Both the position numbers and the translations under genes were made by a program. Below, in pieces: positions 1 through 8,173 of a stretch of DNA of 64,000 bases; the first letter of the stretch is position 1; each line of letters opens with the position of its first letter. The DNA is from Aquipseudomonas alcaligenes (lineage in GTDB: Bacteria; Pseudomonadota; Gammaproteobacteria; Pseudomonadales; Pseudomonadaceae), in the NCBI RefSeq assembly GCF_900156545.1, contig NZ_FTNW01000003.1, positions 1 through 64,000 on the forward strand, in the 5' to 3' direction. The notes under the pieces were generated by a model. The model was not told the origin of the DNA, did no database searches, and saw only the letters and a program-made list of their open reading frames with translations.

Positions 1-9
1 CAACCGAAT

Positions 10-128
10 TGCTTGACGACCATAGAGCGTTGGAACCACCTGATCCCATCCCGAACTCAGAAGTGAAACGACGCATCGCCGATGGTAGTGTGGGGCTTCC
101 CCATGTGAGAGTAGGTCATCGTCAAGCT
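10..128 (+). rRNA. rrf: 5S ribosomal RNA
   Basis: This is the 5S rRNA of an rrn operon whose 16S and 23S genes lie to the left of the window. The terminal stem is visible as TGCTTGACGA at the 5' end pairing with TCGTCAAGC at the 3' end, and the conserved internal stretch CCCGAACTCAGAAGTGAAACG is present. The exact ends are set by the terminal stem and may be off by one or two bases. Confidence 0.95.
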
Positions 129-135
129 CCTATCC

Positions 136-176
136 CCAAACCCCCATCCGCATTAGCGGGTGGGGGTTTGGCCTTT
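136..176 (+). terminator. rrn operon intrinsic terminator
   Basis: A 16-bp stem (136-151 with 156-171, one G-U pair) around an ATTA loop is followed by CCTTT, just after the 5S gene. It is the expected terminator of the rrn operon. The remaining bases up to birA (177-382) show no gene or clear promoter. Confidence 0.8.
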
Positions 177-382
177 CTGGGGCTAAAGTTTCAAGGTCTG
201 ATGGGCGGGCCGCTGCTGTCGGATCGGCGCATGCCTAAGTCGCGGGCATTAAAAGTGCTCCCGAATATGGCAGCTCTTATCTTTAGTGCCTTACTTCGTT
301 CTTGTCCCCTGTCGTGTGCATTTCTAGGCAATTTCTGGCTGCATCGTTATGATGCCTGCCTCTTTGCATGGGCGTTATTTTG

Positions 383-1348
383 ATGCGCGAAGTGCTACAA
401 GTGCTGCGAGATGGCCAGTTCCATTCCGGTGAGGCCCTGGGGGCGGTGCTGGGCGTGAGTCGTGCGGCCGTATGGAAGCGACTGGAGCATCTCGAGGCCG
501 AACTGGGGTTCGAGATGCACCGAGTGCGCGGTCGCGGCTACAAGCTGGCTTCCCCATTATCTCTGCTCGAACCGGAAGCTATTGTGTCTGCCTGTCGTGC
601 GCAGGGGTGGGAAGCTCAGATCCTTGACAGTGTTGACTCGACCAATGCCGAGGTTCTGCGCTGCCTGACTGCAGGGGCTCCGGCGCCTTTCCTGGTGCTG
701 GCGGAAAGACAGGATAACGGTCGCGGTCGTCGTGGCCGGCAGTGGGTGAGTCCGTTTGCCGAGAACCTTTATTACAGCCTCGGGCTGCGCCTGGAGGGTG
801 GGGTCTTCTCGCTTGATGGGCTCAGTCTCTCCGTTGGCTTGGCGGTATTGCGTTGCTTGCGTGAGCAGGGCGTGGTCGAGGCCGGGCTCAAGTGGCCTAA
901 CGATCTGCTGGTCGCGGGGCGCAAGATTGCCGGTGTGCTGCTGGAGCTTTCTGGTGATCCGGCCGGAGAATGCCAGGTGGTGATCGGTATCGGCGTGAAT
1001 GTGAATATGTTGCCCGGCTCCCGTGTCGTGATCGATCAGCCCTGGACATCGCTGCGTGAGTGCGTTGGTCACCTGGTCGATCGTACGGCGCTGACGCTGG
1101 CTCTCGGGCGCTGGTTGGAGCATTACCTCTCCCTGCATGCGCAAGGCGGATTCGCTGCGTTGCGTGAGGAGTGGGAGGCCTGCCATCTCTGGCAGGGTAA
1201 AGAAGTCAGCTTGCTAGCTGGGCCGCAGCGTATAGATGGCGTTGTCCTGGGGGTGGATTCCCTTGGTGCGTTGCGTCTGGATGTGGCGGGCCAGGAGCGG
1301 CAGTTGAGTGGTGGCGAGCTTAGCCTGAGGTTGCGTAATGATTCTTGA
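383..1348 (+). CDS. birA: Bifunctional biotin-protein ligase / biotin operon repressor
   Basis: BirA activates biotin to biotinyl-AMP and attaches it to the lysine of biotin carboxyl carrier protein; with the adenylate bound it also represses biotin synthesis genes. The N-terminal winged helix-turn-helix (about residues 1-60, [11 protein letters not shown]) is followed by the ligase domain with the adenylate-binding GRGRRGRQW motif and KWPNDLL, then a C-terminal SH3-like domain. I chose the ATG at 383 (321 aa) over the in-frame ATG at 368, because BirA relatives begin right at this MxxVLxxLxDG segment. It overlaps coaX by 11 bases, so the two are probably co-transcribed. Confidence 0.93.
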   Translation: MREVLQVLRDGQFHSGEALGAVLGVSRAAVWKRLEHLEAELGFEMHRVRGRGYKLASPLSLLEPEAIVSACRAQGWEAQILDSVDSTNAEVLRCLTAGAPAPFLVLAERQDNGRGRRGRQWVSPFAENLYYSLGLRLEGGVFSLDGLSLSVGLAVLRCLREQGVVEAGLKWPNDLLVAGRKIAGVLLELSGDPAGECQVVIGIGVNVNMLPGSRVVIDQPWTSLRECVGHLVDRTALTLALGRWLEHYLSLHAQGGFAALREEWEACHLWQGKEVSLLAGPQRIDGVVLGVDSLGALRLDVAGQERQLSGGELSLRLRNDS

Positions 1349-2096
1349 GCTGGACTGCGGCAACAGTCTGATCAAATGGCGCGTGCTGAGTGTCGAGTCC
1401 TGCGCGGGCCTCGCTGGTGGCGTGGTCGACTCCGATGAAGCGTTGCTGCAGGCGTTGAATGCCGTTGAGGGGCTTGCTCTGGTCGGTTGTCGTCTCGTCA
1501 GTGTGCGCAGTGATGCTGAAACTACCGCGCTGGTCGAGCTGCTGCAGTCCAGCTTCGGCGGTGTCGTGCTGTGCGCACAGCCAGCGCAGGTGCTCGGCGG
1601 TGTACGTAACGGCTACGACGAATATGCTCGCCTGGGGCTGGATCGTTGGCTCGCGGTGGTTGGTGCTTATCAGCTGTCTGGTGGTGCCTGTTTGGTGTTG
1701 GATCTGGGAACCGCGGTGACGGCTGATTTTGTGGCTGTCAACGGTGAGCACCTGGGCGGTTATATCTGTCCCGGTCTACCGCTGATGCGCAATCAGCTGC
1801 GCACCCATACCCGGCGCATTCGCTATGACGACATCTCGGCTGAGCGAGCGCTGCATAGCCTGCAGCCAGGCCGCTCCACTGTAGAGGCTGTCGAGCGTGG
1901 CTGTGCTCTCATGCTGCGCGGCTTTGCTCTGGCTCAGGTCGAGCTCGCGCGTGAGCGTTGGGGGGAGGATTTCACGGTGTATCTCACCGGGGGCGACGCC
2001 GCTCTGGTCAGTGAAGTGCTGCCGAGGGCGCGCCTGGTCTCTGATTTGGTCTTCGTCGGGCTCGCGCTGGCCTGTCCGTTGCCTGGGGTTCGCTAA
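1338..2096 (+). CDS. coaX: Type III pantothenate kinase
   Basis: CoaX phosphorylates pantothenate, the first step of coenzyme A synthesis; the type III enzymes belong to the ASKHA fold and are not inhibited by CoA. The N-terminal phosphate-binding segment [12 protein letters not shown], the DLGTAVTAD motif near residue 120 and the GGYICPG segment are all visible. At 252 aa the length fits the family. It starts inside the end of birA and its stop codon shares one base with the next start (TAATG), so birA, coaX and the SPOR-type gene form one tightly packed unit. Confidence 0.93.
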   Translation: MILELDCGNSLIKWRVLSVESCAGLAGGVVDSDEALLQALNAVEGLALVGCRLVSVRSDAETTALVELLQSSFGGVVLCAQPAQVLGGVRNGYDEYARLGLDRWLAVVGAYQLSGGACLVLDLGTAVTADFVAVNGEHLGGYICPGLPLMRNQLRTHTRRIRYDDISAERALHSLQPGRSTVEAVERGCALMLRGFALAQVELARERWGEDFTVYLTGGDAALVSEVLPRARLVSDLVFVGLALACPLPGVR

Positions 2097-2773
2097 TGCG
2101 CTGGTTCTTTCTGCTTCTATTGGTTCTGAATCTCTTCTATTACGTTTGGCATCAGCAGCAGGCTCCGCTGCGAGTCAAGGAAGTGGAGCCGATGGCGCTG
2201 TATCAAGGTGCTCAGCAGGGTTTGCGGCTGCTTGATGCAACTGATCGGGCGAAGGTGCGTCCCGAGCTTGCGCAGTCAACCTCCAGGTCGCTCGATGAAA
2301 CCTGCCTGTTTCTGGGCAGTTTTCAGCAGGAAGATGGTGCGCGGCAGGTCGAACAGCGCCTGATGGCGCTGGATATCCAGGCCGATATTCGCTCGGTGGA
2401 CGCGGCGGCAGGCTTGGATTACTGGGTGTATCTGGCTCCCCTGGCTTCTCGGCAGGCATCCCTGCGTCAGTTGAAGGAGCTGCAAGCGCGCAAGATCGAT
2501 AGCTACATCATTACCCAGGGGGACCTGGCCAATGGTATCTCGCTGGGCATCTTTCCGCGCAGCGATTCGGCTGAGAGCGTCATACTGCGCCTGCGGGATG
2601 CGGGATATGAGCCGCTGCTGCGGGAGTTGCCGCGGGCGCAGCGCAGTTTCTGGGTGCGCATCGCGCCGGAGAGCAGGCGCCTGGCGGATGATGTGATGCC
2701 GCAGCTGGCCGCGGACTTCCACGATCTGCAGCATCAAATAATGCCATGCGAAAGCGTTGCAACTGGTCAGTAG
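2096..2773 (+). CDS. SPOR-domain-like membrane protein
   Basis: This 225-aa protein has one N-terminal membrane segment (about residues 3-18) followed by a periplasmic part. Residues of about 70-220 resemble two SPOR-like repeats: both have the pattern of a strand (LFLGSFQQ, or GISLGIFPR) followed by a helix ending in an L..L.....A segment. SPOR domains bind denuded septal peptidoglycan. A homologue sits at the same place after coaX in P. aeruginosa (from memory, PA4278). Its specific role is not known to me. The 1-base overlap with coaX implies translational coupling. Confidence 0.75.
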   Translation: MRWFFLLLLVLNLFYYVWHQQQAPLRVKEVEPMALYQGAQQGLRLLDATDRAKVRPELAQSTSRSLDETCLFLGSFQQEDGARQVEQRLMALDIQADIRSVDAAAGLDYWVYLAPLASRQASLRQLKELQARKIDSYIITQGDLANGISLGIFPRSDSAESVILRLRDAGYEPLLRELPRAQRSFWVRIAPESRRLADDVMPQLAADFHDLQHQIMPCESVATGQ

Positions 2774-2785
2774 TTTGCATAGAAT
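2757..2785 (+). promoter_or_regulatory. Candidate upstream promoter of the tRNA-tufB operon
   Basis: TTGCAA (2757-2762) and TAGAAT (2780-2785) are separated by 17 bases and overlap the 3' end of the SPOR-type gene. A GC-rich hairpin follows at about 2791-2818; it has no T run, so it is unclear whether it ends the birA operon or folds in the leader. Confidence 0.45.
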
Positions 2786-2860
2786 GGCGCCCGCTTGAGG
2801 GGAGGCCCCCTGAGGCGGCTGTTGAAATGCGCTAACCTCAAGTTTTTATTGAGAAAATGC

Positions 2861-2888
2861 TTGACAGTCAGGTGGTAGCGGTTAAAAT
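2861..2888 (+). promoter_or_regulatory. Sigma-70 promoter of the tRNA-tufB operon
   Basis: A perfect -35 TTGACA (2861-2866) and a -10 TAAAAT (2883-2888) with a 16-base spacer sit directly ahead of tRNA-Tyr. The GC-rich stretch after the -10 (GCCGCCC) resembles the discriminator of stringently controlled stable RNA promoters. Confidence 0.75.
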
Positions 2889-2900
2889 GCCGCCCACTTT

Positions 2901-2985
<85 letters not shown>

Positions 2986-3010
2986 GATTTAAGCGTGAGC
3001 CACAAGCTCC

Positions 3011-3084
<74 letters not shown>

Positions 3085-3110
3085 AGTTTGTTGTTTATGC
3101 AAGGTGTTTC

Positions 3111-3186
3111 GCTCATGTAGCTCAGCTGGTAGAGCACACCCTTGGTAAGGGTGAGGTCAGCGGTTCAAATCCGCTCATGAGCTCCA
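3111..3186 (+). tRNA. tRNA-Thr (GGU)
   Basis: The acceptor stem GCTCATG / CATGAGC is perfect and is followed by TCCA. The anticodon loop TTGGTAA gives anticodon GGT, and the T arm GGTTCAAATCC is normal. Confidence 0.96.
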
Positions 3187-3191
3187 CTTCT

Positions 3192-3229
3192 ACAAAGGCA
3201 GATATGCAGATATCTGCCTTTGTTTTAAT
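3192..3229 (+). terminator. Hairpin between tRNA-Thr and tufB
   Basis: A perfect 14-bp stem (3192-3205 with 3210-3223, loop GCAG) is followed by TTTT. It looks like an intrinsic terminator but stands inside the tRNA-tufB unit. It may therefore be a leaky attenuator or a processing signal that separates the tRNA precursor from tufB mRNA. Confidence 0.55.
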
Positions 3230-3270
3230 GGCAGTGTCAGTTCTCAATTCCTAGTTCGGAGACGAGTCAG

Positions 3271-4464
3271 ATGGCTAAGGAAAAATTCGAGCGTAACAAA
3301 CCGCACGTCAACGTTGGCACCATCGGTCACGTTGACCACGGTAAAACCACTCTGACCGCTGCTCTGACCCGCGTCTGCTCCGAAGTTTTCGGTTCGGCCA
3401 AGGTCGACTTCGACAAGATCGACTCGGCTCCGGAAGAGAAGGCTCGCGGTATCACCATCAACACCGCTCACGTTGAGTACGACTCGGCTGTTCGCCACTA
3501 CGCGCACGTTGACTGCCCGGGCCACGCCGACTACGTGAAGAACATGATCACCGGTGCTGCCCAGATGGACGGCGCGATCCTGGTTTGCTCGGCTGCCGAT
3601 GGCCCGATGCCGCAAACCCGTGAGCACATCCTGCTGTCCCGTCAGGTAGGCGTTCCTTACATTGTCGTGTTCCTGAACAAGGCCGACATGGTTGACGACG
3701 CTGAGCTGCTGGAACTGGTCGAGATGGAAGTTCGCGACCTGCTGTCCACCTATGACTTCCCGGGTGACGACACTCCGATCATCATCGGTTCCGCTCTGAT
3801 GGCTCTGAACGGCCAGGACGACAACGAGATGGGTACCAGCGCTGTGAAGAAGCTGGTCGAGACTCTGGATGCCTACATCCCTGAGCCGGTTCGCGCCATC
3901 GACATGCCGTTCCTGATGCCGATCGAAGACGTGTTCTCGATCTCCGGTCGCGGCACCGTGGTAACCGGTCGCGTTGAGCGCGGTATCGTCAAGGTTCAGG
4001 AAGAGATCGAGATCGTCGGTCTGCGTCCGACCACCAAGACCACCTGCACCGGCGTGGAAATGTTCCGCAAGCTGCTCGACGAAGGTCGTGCTGGCGAGAA
4101 CTGCGGCGTGCTGCTGCGCGGCACCAAGCGTGATGAAGTCGAGCGTGGTCAGGTTCTGGCCAAGCCGGGCACCATCAAGCCGCACACCAAGTTCGAAGCT
4201 GAAGTGTACGTTCTGTCCAAGGAAGAAGGTGGTCGTCACACCCCGTTCTTCAAGGGCTACCGTCCGCAGTTCTACTTCCGTACCACCGACGTAACCGGTT
4301 CGTGCGAACTGCCGGAAGGCGTTGAGATGGTAATGCCGGGCGACAACATCAAAATGGTTGTCACCCTGATCAAGCCGATCGCCATGGACGACGGCCTGCG
4401 TTTCGCAATTCGCGAAGGCGGCCGTACCGTTGGTGCGGGCGTGGTTGCTAAGGTCATCGAGTAA
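3271..4464 (+). CDS. tufB: Translation elongation factor Tu (copy B)
   Basis: EF-Tu carries aminoacyl-tRNA to the ribosomal A site and hydrolyses GTP on codon match. The P-loop GHVDHGKT, the switch [10 protein letters not shown] and the NKAD guanine-specificity motif are intact, and the 397-aa length is normal. It begins with ATG after a GGAG site and follows three tRNA genes, as in the E. coli tyrU-glyT-thrT-tufB operon. The protein is identical to that of tufA at 19798; the genes differ at five bases only. Confidence 0.98.
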   Translation: MAKEKFERNKPHVNVGTIGHVDHGKTTLTAALTRVCSEVFGSAKVDFDKIDSAPEEKARGITINTAHVEYDSAVRHYAHVDCPGHADYVKNMITGAAQMDGAILVCSAADGPMPQTREHILLSRQVGVPYIVVFLNKADMVDDAELLELVEMEVRDLLSTYDFPGDDTPIIIGSALMALNGQDDNEMGTSAVKKLVETLDAYIPEPVRAIDMPFLMPIEDVFSISGRGTVVTGRVERGIVKVQEEIEIVGLRPTTKTTCTGVEMFRKLLDEGRAGENCGVLLRGTKRDEVERGQVLAKPGTIKPHTKFEAEVYVLSKEEGGRHTPFFKGYRPQFYFRTTDVTGSCELPEGVEMVMPGDNIKMVVTLIKPIAMDDGLRFAIREGGRTVGAGVVAKVIE

Positions 4465-4468
4465 TCGG

Positions 4469-4497
4469 TTGATCTGCCTCGGTAAGGTCGGCATAAT
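4469..4497 (+). promoter_or_regulatory. Promoter of tRNA-Trp-secE-nusG
   Basis: TTGATC (4469-4474) and CATAAT (4492-4497) have a 17-base spacer and lie 21 bases before the tRNA. It would drive the tRNA-Trp, secE and nusG unit independently of tufB. No clear terminator separates it from tufB. Confidence 0.6.
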
Positions 4498-4518
4498 GGT
4501 CGGCCTTACTTCGATTTT

Positions 4519-4594
4519 AGGCCAGTAGCTCAATTGGCAGAGCGGCGGTCTCCAAAACCGCAGGTTGGGGGTTCGATTCCCTCCTGGCCTGCCA
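4519..4594 (+). tRNA. tRNA-Trp (CCA)
   Basis: The acceptor stem AGGCCAG / CTGGCCT is followed by the encoded GCCA end. The anticodon loop CTCCAAA carries CCA at 4552-4554. It lies just ahead of secE, as in other Pseudomonas. Confidence 0.96.
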
Positions 4595-4644
4595 GATTCC
4601 TGGTTAGATGTGGATCTGGCGTTTCTTTCGACAGGGTTTTTCTC

Positions 4645-5013
4645 ATGAATGCCAAGGCTGAAGCTAAAGACTCCCGCTTTGATGTGCTGAAGTGGCTCGC
4701 GGTAGTCGCTCTGGTCGTCGCTGCTGTGGTCGGCAATCAGTACTTCTCGGCTGAACCGCTTCTGTATCGCGTGCTGGCTCTGCTGGCGCTGGCCGTCGTG
4801 GCTGGTTTCGTTGCGCTGCAGACGGTGAAGGGGCAGGCGTTCTTTGCTCTGGCAAAAGAGGCGCGCGTCGAGATTCGCAAGGTTGTCTGGCCGACTCGTC
4901 AGGAAACCACGCAGACCACCTTGATCGTGGTTGCGGTGGTCCTGGTGATGTCGCTGGTCCTCTGGGGCCTGGACAGTCTGCTGGGTTGGCTTGTTTCGTT
5001 GATTGTCGGTTAA
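4645..5013 (+). CDS. secE: Preprotein translocase subunit SecE
   Basis: SecE clamps the two halves of SecY in the inner-membrane protein-export channel. The 122-aa product has three predicted membrane helices (about residues 15-32, 40-58 and 90-115), with the conserved amphipathic segment VEIRKVVWPTRQE just before the last helix. The reading frame is open further upstream into the tRNA-Trp gene, but the ATG at 4645 gives the usual Pseudomonas length. It is followed nine bases later by nusG, its usual partner. Confidence 0.95.
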   Translation: MNAKAEAKDSRFDVLKWLAVVALVVAAVVGNQYFSAEPLLYRVLALLALAVVAGFVALQTVKGQAFFALAKEARVEIRKVVWPTRQETTQTTLIVVAVVLVMSLVLWGLDSLLGWLVSLIVG

Positions 5014-5022
5014 GGGTGTCCC

Positions 5023-5556
5023 GTGGCTAAGCGTTGGTACGTCGTGCATGCTTACTCGGGTTACGAGAAGCATGTCATGCGCTCGTTGATCGAGCGCGTC
5101 AAGCTGGCTGGCATGGAAGACGAGTTCGGCGAGATTCTGGTTCCCACCGAAGAAGTGGTGGAAATGCGTAACGGCCAGAAGCGCAAGAGCGAGCGTAAGT
5201 TCTTCCCTGGCTATGTGCTGGTTCAGATGGAAATGAACGAGGCGACTTGGCACCTGATCAAGGATACGCCGCGCGTCATGGGCTTCATTGGTGGTACTGC
5301 CGACAAGCCGGCGCCGATCACCGAGAAAGAAGCCGATGCGATTCTGCGTCGTGTAGCCGATAGCGGTGATAAGCCGAAGCCGAAGACGCTGTTCGAGCCG
5401 GGCGAGACTGTTCGTGTCATCGATGGTCCGTTCGCTGACTTCAATGGTGTCGTTGAAGAAGTTAACTACGAGAAGAGCCGGATCCAAGTGGCCGTGCTTA
5501 TTTTCGGTCGCTCCACGCCGGTGGAGCTGGAGTTCAGTCAGGTCGAGAAGGCATAA
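5023..5556 (+). CDS. nusG: Transcription termination/antitermination factor NusG
   Basis: NusG binds the RNA polymerase clamp and links it to Rho or to the ribosome through S10. The N-terminal NGN domain starts with [13 protein letters not shown], and the C-terminal KOW domain includes [16 protein letters not shown]. The 177-aa length is standard. The start is a GTG at 5023. Confidence 0.96.
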   Translation: MAKRWYVVHAYSGYEKHVMRSLIERVKLAGMEDEFGEILVPTEEVVEMRNGQKRKSERKFFPGYVLVQMEMNEATWHLIKDTPRVMGFIGGTADKPAPITEKEADAILRRVADSGDKPKPKTLFEPGETVRVIDGPFADFNGVVEEVNYEKSRIQVAVLIFGRSTPVELEFSQVEKA

Positions 5557-5573
5557 CTGAACAATGCATCCCG

Positions 5574-5606
5574 AACCCCGCAGCTGCTGGCTGCGGGGTT
5601 TTGTCG
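5574..5606 (+). terminator. Intrinsic terminator after nusG
   Basis: A 10-bp stem AACCCCGCAG / CTGCGGGGTT (5574-5583 with 5591-5600) and a 7-base loop are followed by TTTG. It separates secE-nusG from the rplK operon. Confidence 0.75.
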
Positions 5607-5629
5607 TCACTGGGATAAATGCGTACTAA
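5601..5629 (+). promoter_or_regulatory. Candidate promoter of rplKA
   Basis: TTGTCG (5601-5606) and TACTAA (5624-5629) with a 17-base spacer lie right behind the nusG terminator. Both hexamers are imperfect, so this is a moderate call. Confidence 0.4.
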
Positions 5630-5630
5630 C

Positions 5631-5660
5631 CGGGGAGCCTCAGTGAGGCGTCTGACCCGA
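5631..5660 (+). promoter_or_regulatory. Candidate L1-binding leader element
   Basis: Just before rplK, a lower stem CGGG / CCCG and an upper hairpin GCCTC-AGT-GAGGC are joined by an asymmetric internal loop. L1 is known to repress rplK-rplA translation by binding a leader that mimics its 23S rRNA site, and this has the right shape and position. The match to the L1 consensus was judged by eye only. Confidence 0.4.
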
Positions 5661-5674
5661 TATTGGAGTAGCTC

Positions 5675-6106
5675 ATGGCTAAGAAGATTCAGGCTTACAT
5701 CAAGCTGCAAGTAAAGGCCGGCCAGGCCAACCCGTCGCCGCCCGTTGGTCCCGCTCTGGGTCAACACGGTGTGAACATCATGGAGTTCTGCAAGGCGTTC
5801 AACGCCAAGACCCAGGGCATGGAACCTGGTCTGCCGACTCCTGTGATCATCACCGTTTACAGCGACCGCAGCTTCACCTTTGAAACCAAAAGCACCCCGG
5901 CTTCGGTGCTGCTGAAGAAGGCTGCCGGCCTGACCAGCGGTTCCGCTCGTCCGAACACCGTCAAAGTGGGCACCGTTACCCGTGCTCAGCTGGAAGAGAT
6001 CGCCAAGACCAAACAGGCCGATCTGACTGCAGCTGACCTGGATGCGGCCGTGCGTACCATCGCCGGCTCCGCGCGTAGCATGGGCCTCAACGTGGAGGGT
6101 GTGTAA
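5675..6106 (+). CDS. rplK: 50S ribosomal protein L11
   Basis: L11 forms the GTPase-associated centre with 23S helices 43/44 and is needed for the RelA response to uncharged tRNA. The N-terminal segment [19 protein letters not shown], which carries the thiostrepton-site prolines, and the C-terminal RNA-binding domain are complete (143 aa). Its stop overlaps the rplA start by one base (TAATG), so L1 synthesis is coupled to it. Confidence 0.97.
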   Translation: MAKKIQAYIKLQVKAGQANPSPPVGPALGQHGVNIMEFCKAFNAKTQGMEPGLPTPVIITVYSDRSFTFETKSTPASVLLKKAAGLTSGSARPNTVKVGTVTRAQLEEIAKTKQADLTAADLDAAVRTIAGSARSMGLNVEGV

Positions 6107-6801
6107 TGGCTAAGCTGACCAAGCGCCAGAAGGCTATCGCCGAGAAAGTAGAAGCCGGCAAGGCTTACAACTTCGAAGAGGCCGCCAAGCTGCTGGCCGA
6201 GCTGTCCACCGTCAAGTTCACCGAGTCTTTCGACATCTCCGTGAACCTGGGTGTGGATCCGCGTAAATCCGACCAGGTTGTTCGTGGTGCCACCGTTCTG
6301 CCGAACGGCACCGGTAAAACCGTCCGCGTTGCCGTGTTCACTCAGGGCCCGGCTGCCGAAGCCGCTCTGGCTGCCGGCGCCGACAAAGTCGGTATGGATG
6401 AGCTGGCTGCCGAGATGAAGGCTGGCGATCTGAACTACGACGTGGTCATCGCCTCCCCGGACGCCATGCGCGTTGTTGGCCAGCTGGGCCAGGTACTCGG
6501 TCCGCGTGGCCTGATGCCGAACCCGAAAGTTGGCACCGTGACTCCGGACGTGGCTACCGCCGTGAAGAACGCCAAGGCTGGTCAGGTGCGTTTCCGTACC
6601 GACAAGAACGGCATCATCCACACCTCCGTTGGCAAGATCGGCTTCGAAGCCGCTGCGCTGAAGCAGAACGTGGAAGCCCTGCTGAGTGATCTGAAGCGCC
6701 TGAAGCCGTCCACCTCCAAAGGTGTGTACGTCAAGCGCGTGACCCTGAGCACCACCATGGGCCCGGGTCTGGTGATCGATCAGGCTTCCCTGGAAGCGTA
6801 A
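6106..6801 (+). CDS. rplA: 50S ribosomal protein L1
   Basis: L1 builds the mobile stalk that helps release E-site tRNA, and it represses its own operon. The 231-aa length is normal, and the conserved [17 protein letters not shown] loop of domain II is present. A 10-bp hairpin follows the stop (6809-6832) without a T run, so transcription probably runs on into rplJ. Confidence 0.97.
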   Translation: MAKLTKRQKAIAEKVEAGKAYNFEEAAKLLAELSTVKFTESFDISVNLGVDPRKSDQVVRGATVLPNGTGKTVRVAVFTQGPAAEAALAAGADKVGMDELAAEMKAGDLNYDVVIASPDAMRVVGQLGQVLGPRGLMPNPKVGTVTPDVATAVKNAKAGQVRFRTDKNGIIHTSVGKIGFEAAALKQNVEALLSDLKRLKPSTSKGVYVKRVTLSTTMGPGLVIDQASLEA

Positions 6802-6808
6802 GTGTTAT

Positions 6809-6832
6809 GGCCGGCGGATTCTTCCGCCGGCT
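6809..6832 (+). other. Hairpin in the rplA-rplJ gap
   Basis: GGCCGGCGGA and TCCGCCGGCT form a stem around TTCT. There is no following T run. It may limit read-through or mark an RNase cut between the L1 and L10 messages. Confidence 0.5.
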
Positions 6833-6840
6833 GGAAAGAT

Positions 6841-7008
6841 TGGGGTCCCTGCCTGGCGGGGGCTATCCAAGACCGTAGGCGGCGCAAGCCTTAAACCGGG
6901 ATGTTTCTAAGCCTACGCAGATGGTGCTCCCGATTCCTTACCGAATCAGACACCAAAACGACACCCGGCTCCGGCCAGGTGAAACGGTAACAAGCAGGAG
7001 TTTTACCC
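6841..7008 (+). promoter_or_regulatory. L10 leader (autoregulatory mRNA element)
   Basis: The 200-base gap before rplJ holds the conserved L10 leader. The stem CGTAGGC (6874-6880) pairs with GCCTACG (6911-6917), followed by CAGATGGTG, with AAGCCTTAA in the internal region. In known cases the L10-(L7/L12)4 complex binds this structure and blocks rplJ translation. A typical AGGAG site ends the leader at about 6996-7000. Confidence 0.75.
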
Positions 7009-7509
7009 GTGGCAATTAAACTCGAAGACAAGAAGGCCATCGTCGCTGAAGTCAACGAGGCTGCCAAAGTTGCCCTGTCCGCTGTTGTGGCTGATGCCCG
7101 TGGCGTGACTGTTGGCGCTATGACCGGACTCCGTAAAGAGGCTCGTGAAGCTGGTGTGTACGTGCGTGTCGTACGTAACACCCTGCTCAAGCGCGCCGTT
7201 GCCGACACTGAATACAGTGTTCTCAACGACGTGTTCGCCGGCCCGACCTTGATTGCGTTCTCCAACGAGCATCCGGGCGCTGCTGCCCGTCTGTTCAAAG
7301 AGTTCGCCAAAGGTAACGACAAGTTCGAGATCAAGGCAGCTGCGTTCGAGGGCAAGTTCCTCGCAGCTAACCAGATCGACGTACTGGCAACTCTGCCGAC
7401 CTACGACGAAGCCATTTCGCAGCTGATGAGCGTGATCCAAGGCGCTACCAGCAAGCTGGCTCGTACTCTGGCGGCCGTTCGCGACCAGAAAGAAGCCGCC
7501 GCTGCCTAA
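7009..7509 (+). CDS. rplJ: 50S ribosomal protein L10
   Basis: L10 anchors the L7/L12 stalk to the GTPase centre. The N-terminal rRNA-binding domain ([21 protein letters not shown]) is followed by the long C-terminal helix that holds L7/L12 dimers. It starts with GTG at 7009 after an AGGAG site and is 166 aa long. Expression is probably set by the L10 leader just upstream. Confidence 0.97.
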   Translation: MAIKLEDKKAIVAEVNEAAKVALSAVVADARGVTVGAMTGLRKEAREAGVYVRVVRNTLLKRAVADTEYSVLNDVFAGPTLIAFSNEHPGAAARLFKEFAKGNDKFEIKAAAFEGKFLAANQIDVLATLPTYDEAISQLMSVIQGATSKLARTLAAVRDQKEAAAA

Positions 7510-7586
7510 GGCAGCGAAAGCCCTTTCAAATCATATGTTTAATTTGATGGCTGCGTAGGCTGTCACCCCAATACAGGATTTAAGTC

Positions 7587-7955
7587 ATGTCTCTGACTAA
7601 CGAGCAAATCATCGAAGCCATCGGCCAGAAAACCGTTCTGGAAGTTGTTGAGCTGATCAAGGCAATGGAAGAGAAGTTCGGCGTTACCGCCGCTGCTGCC
7701 ACCGTTGCTGCTGCTGGCCCGGCTGCTGCCGCTGTTGAAGAGCAAACCGAGTTCAACGTTGTTCTGGCCGAAGCTGGCGAGAAGAAAGTCAACGTGATCA
7801 AGGCTGTTCGCGAACTGACCGGTCTGGGCCTGAAAGAAGCCAAAGAGAAAGTCGACACCGCTCCTCAGGTCATCGCCGAAGGCCTGTCCAAGGAAGCTGC
7901 CGAAGACGCCAAGAAGAAGCTGGAAGAAGCTGGCGCCAAGGTCGAGCTCAAGTAA
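7587..7955 (+). CDS. rplL: 50S ribosomal protein L7/L12
   Basis: L7/L12 dimers recruit and stimulate the translation GTPases. The N-terminal dimerisation domain (1-30), an Ala/Gly-rich hinge (about 34-52) and the C-terminal factor-binding domain with [18 protein letters not shown] are all present in 122 aa. It is made in excess over L10, which fits its own strong ribosome-binding region. Confidence 0.97.
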   Translation: MSLTNEQIIEAIGQKTVLEVVELIKAMEEKFGVTAAAATVAAAGPAAAAVEEQTEFNVVLAEAGEKKVNVIKAVRELTGLGLKEAKEKVDTAPQVIAEGLSKEAAEDAKKKLEEAGAKVELK

Positions 7956-8001
7956 GCTCGCACCTTGCGTCTACAGCCCGAGCGTTAAGCGAAAGGCTGA
8001 T

Positions 8002-8030
8002 GGCTGGTGGCAAATGCCACCGGCCTTTTT
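8002..8030 (+). terminator. rplL-rpoB attenuator
   Basis: The 10-bp stem GGCTGGTGGC / GCCACCGGCC with an AAAT loop and TTTTT is a good intrinsic terminator. Because rpoBC lacks an obvious strong promoter here, it probably acts as the partial terminator that sets polymerase synthesis below that of ribosomal proteins. Confidence 0.75.
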
Positions 8031-8173
8031 CCGTTATGGGCAGTGGCCGAAATGCCCTGTCCATGGCGTGAAAGTCCCGCCCGAGGGCGGCGCAAACCGA
8101 GGGTTTGCACGATTTTCTGGTCATTGCCGCCGGCAGTGGCCAAACAAGCAGGTGACCAAGCTGGGGAACGCTG

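Noticed and set aside
4534..4644. N-terminal extension of secE into tRNA-Trp
   Set aside because: The extension is a translation of tRNA sequence; the ATG at 4645 gives the normal SecE.
3244..5610. 788-codon open frame on the - strand over tufB, tRNA-Trp, secE and nusG
   Set aside because: It is an antisense shadow of strongly biased genes; the same frame appears opposite tufA, and it has no start signal or domain.
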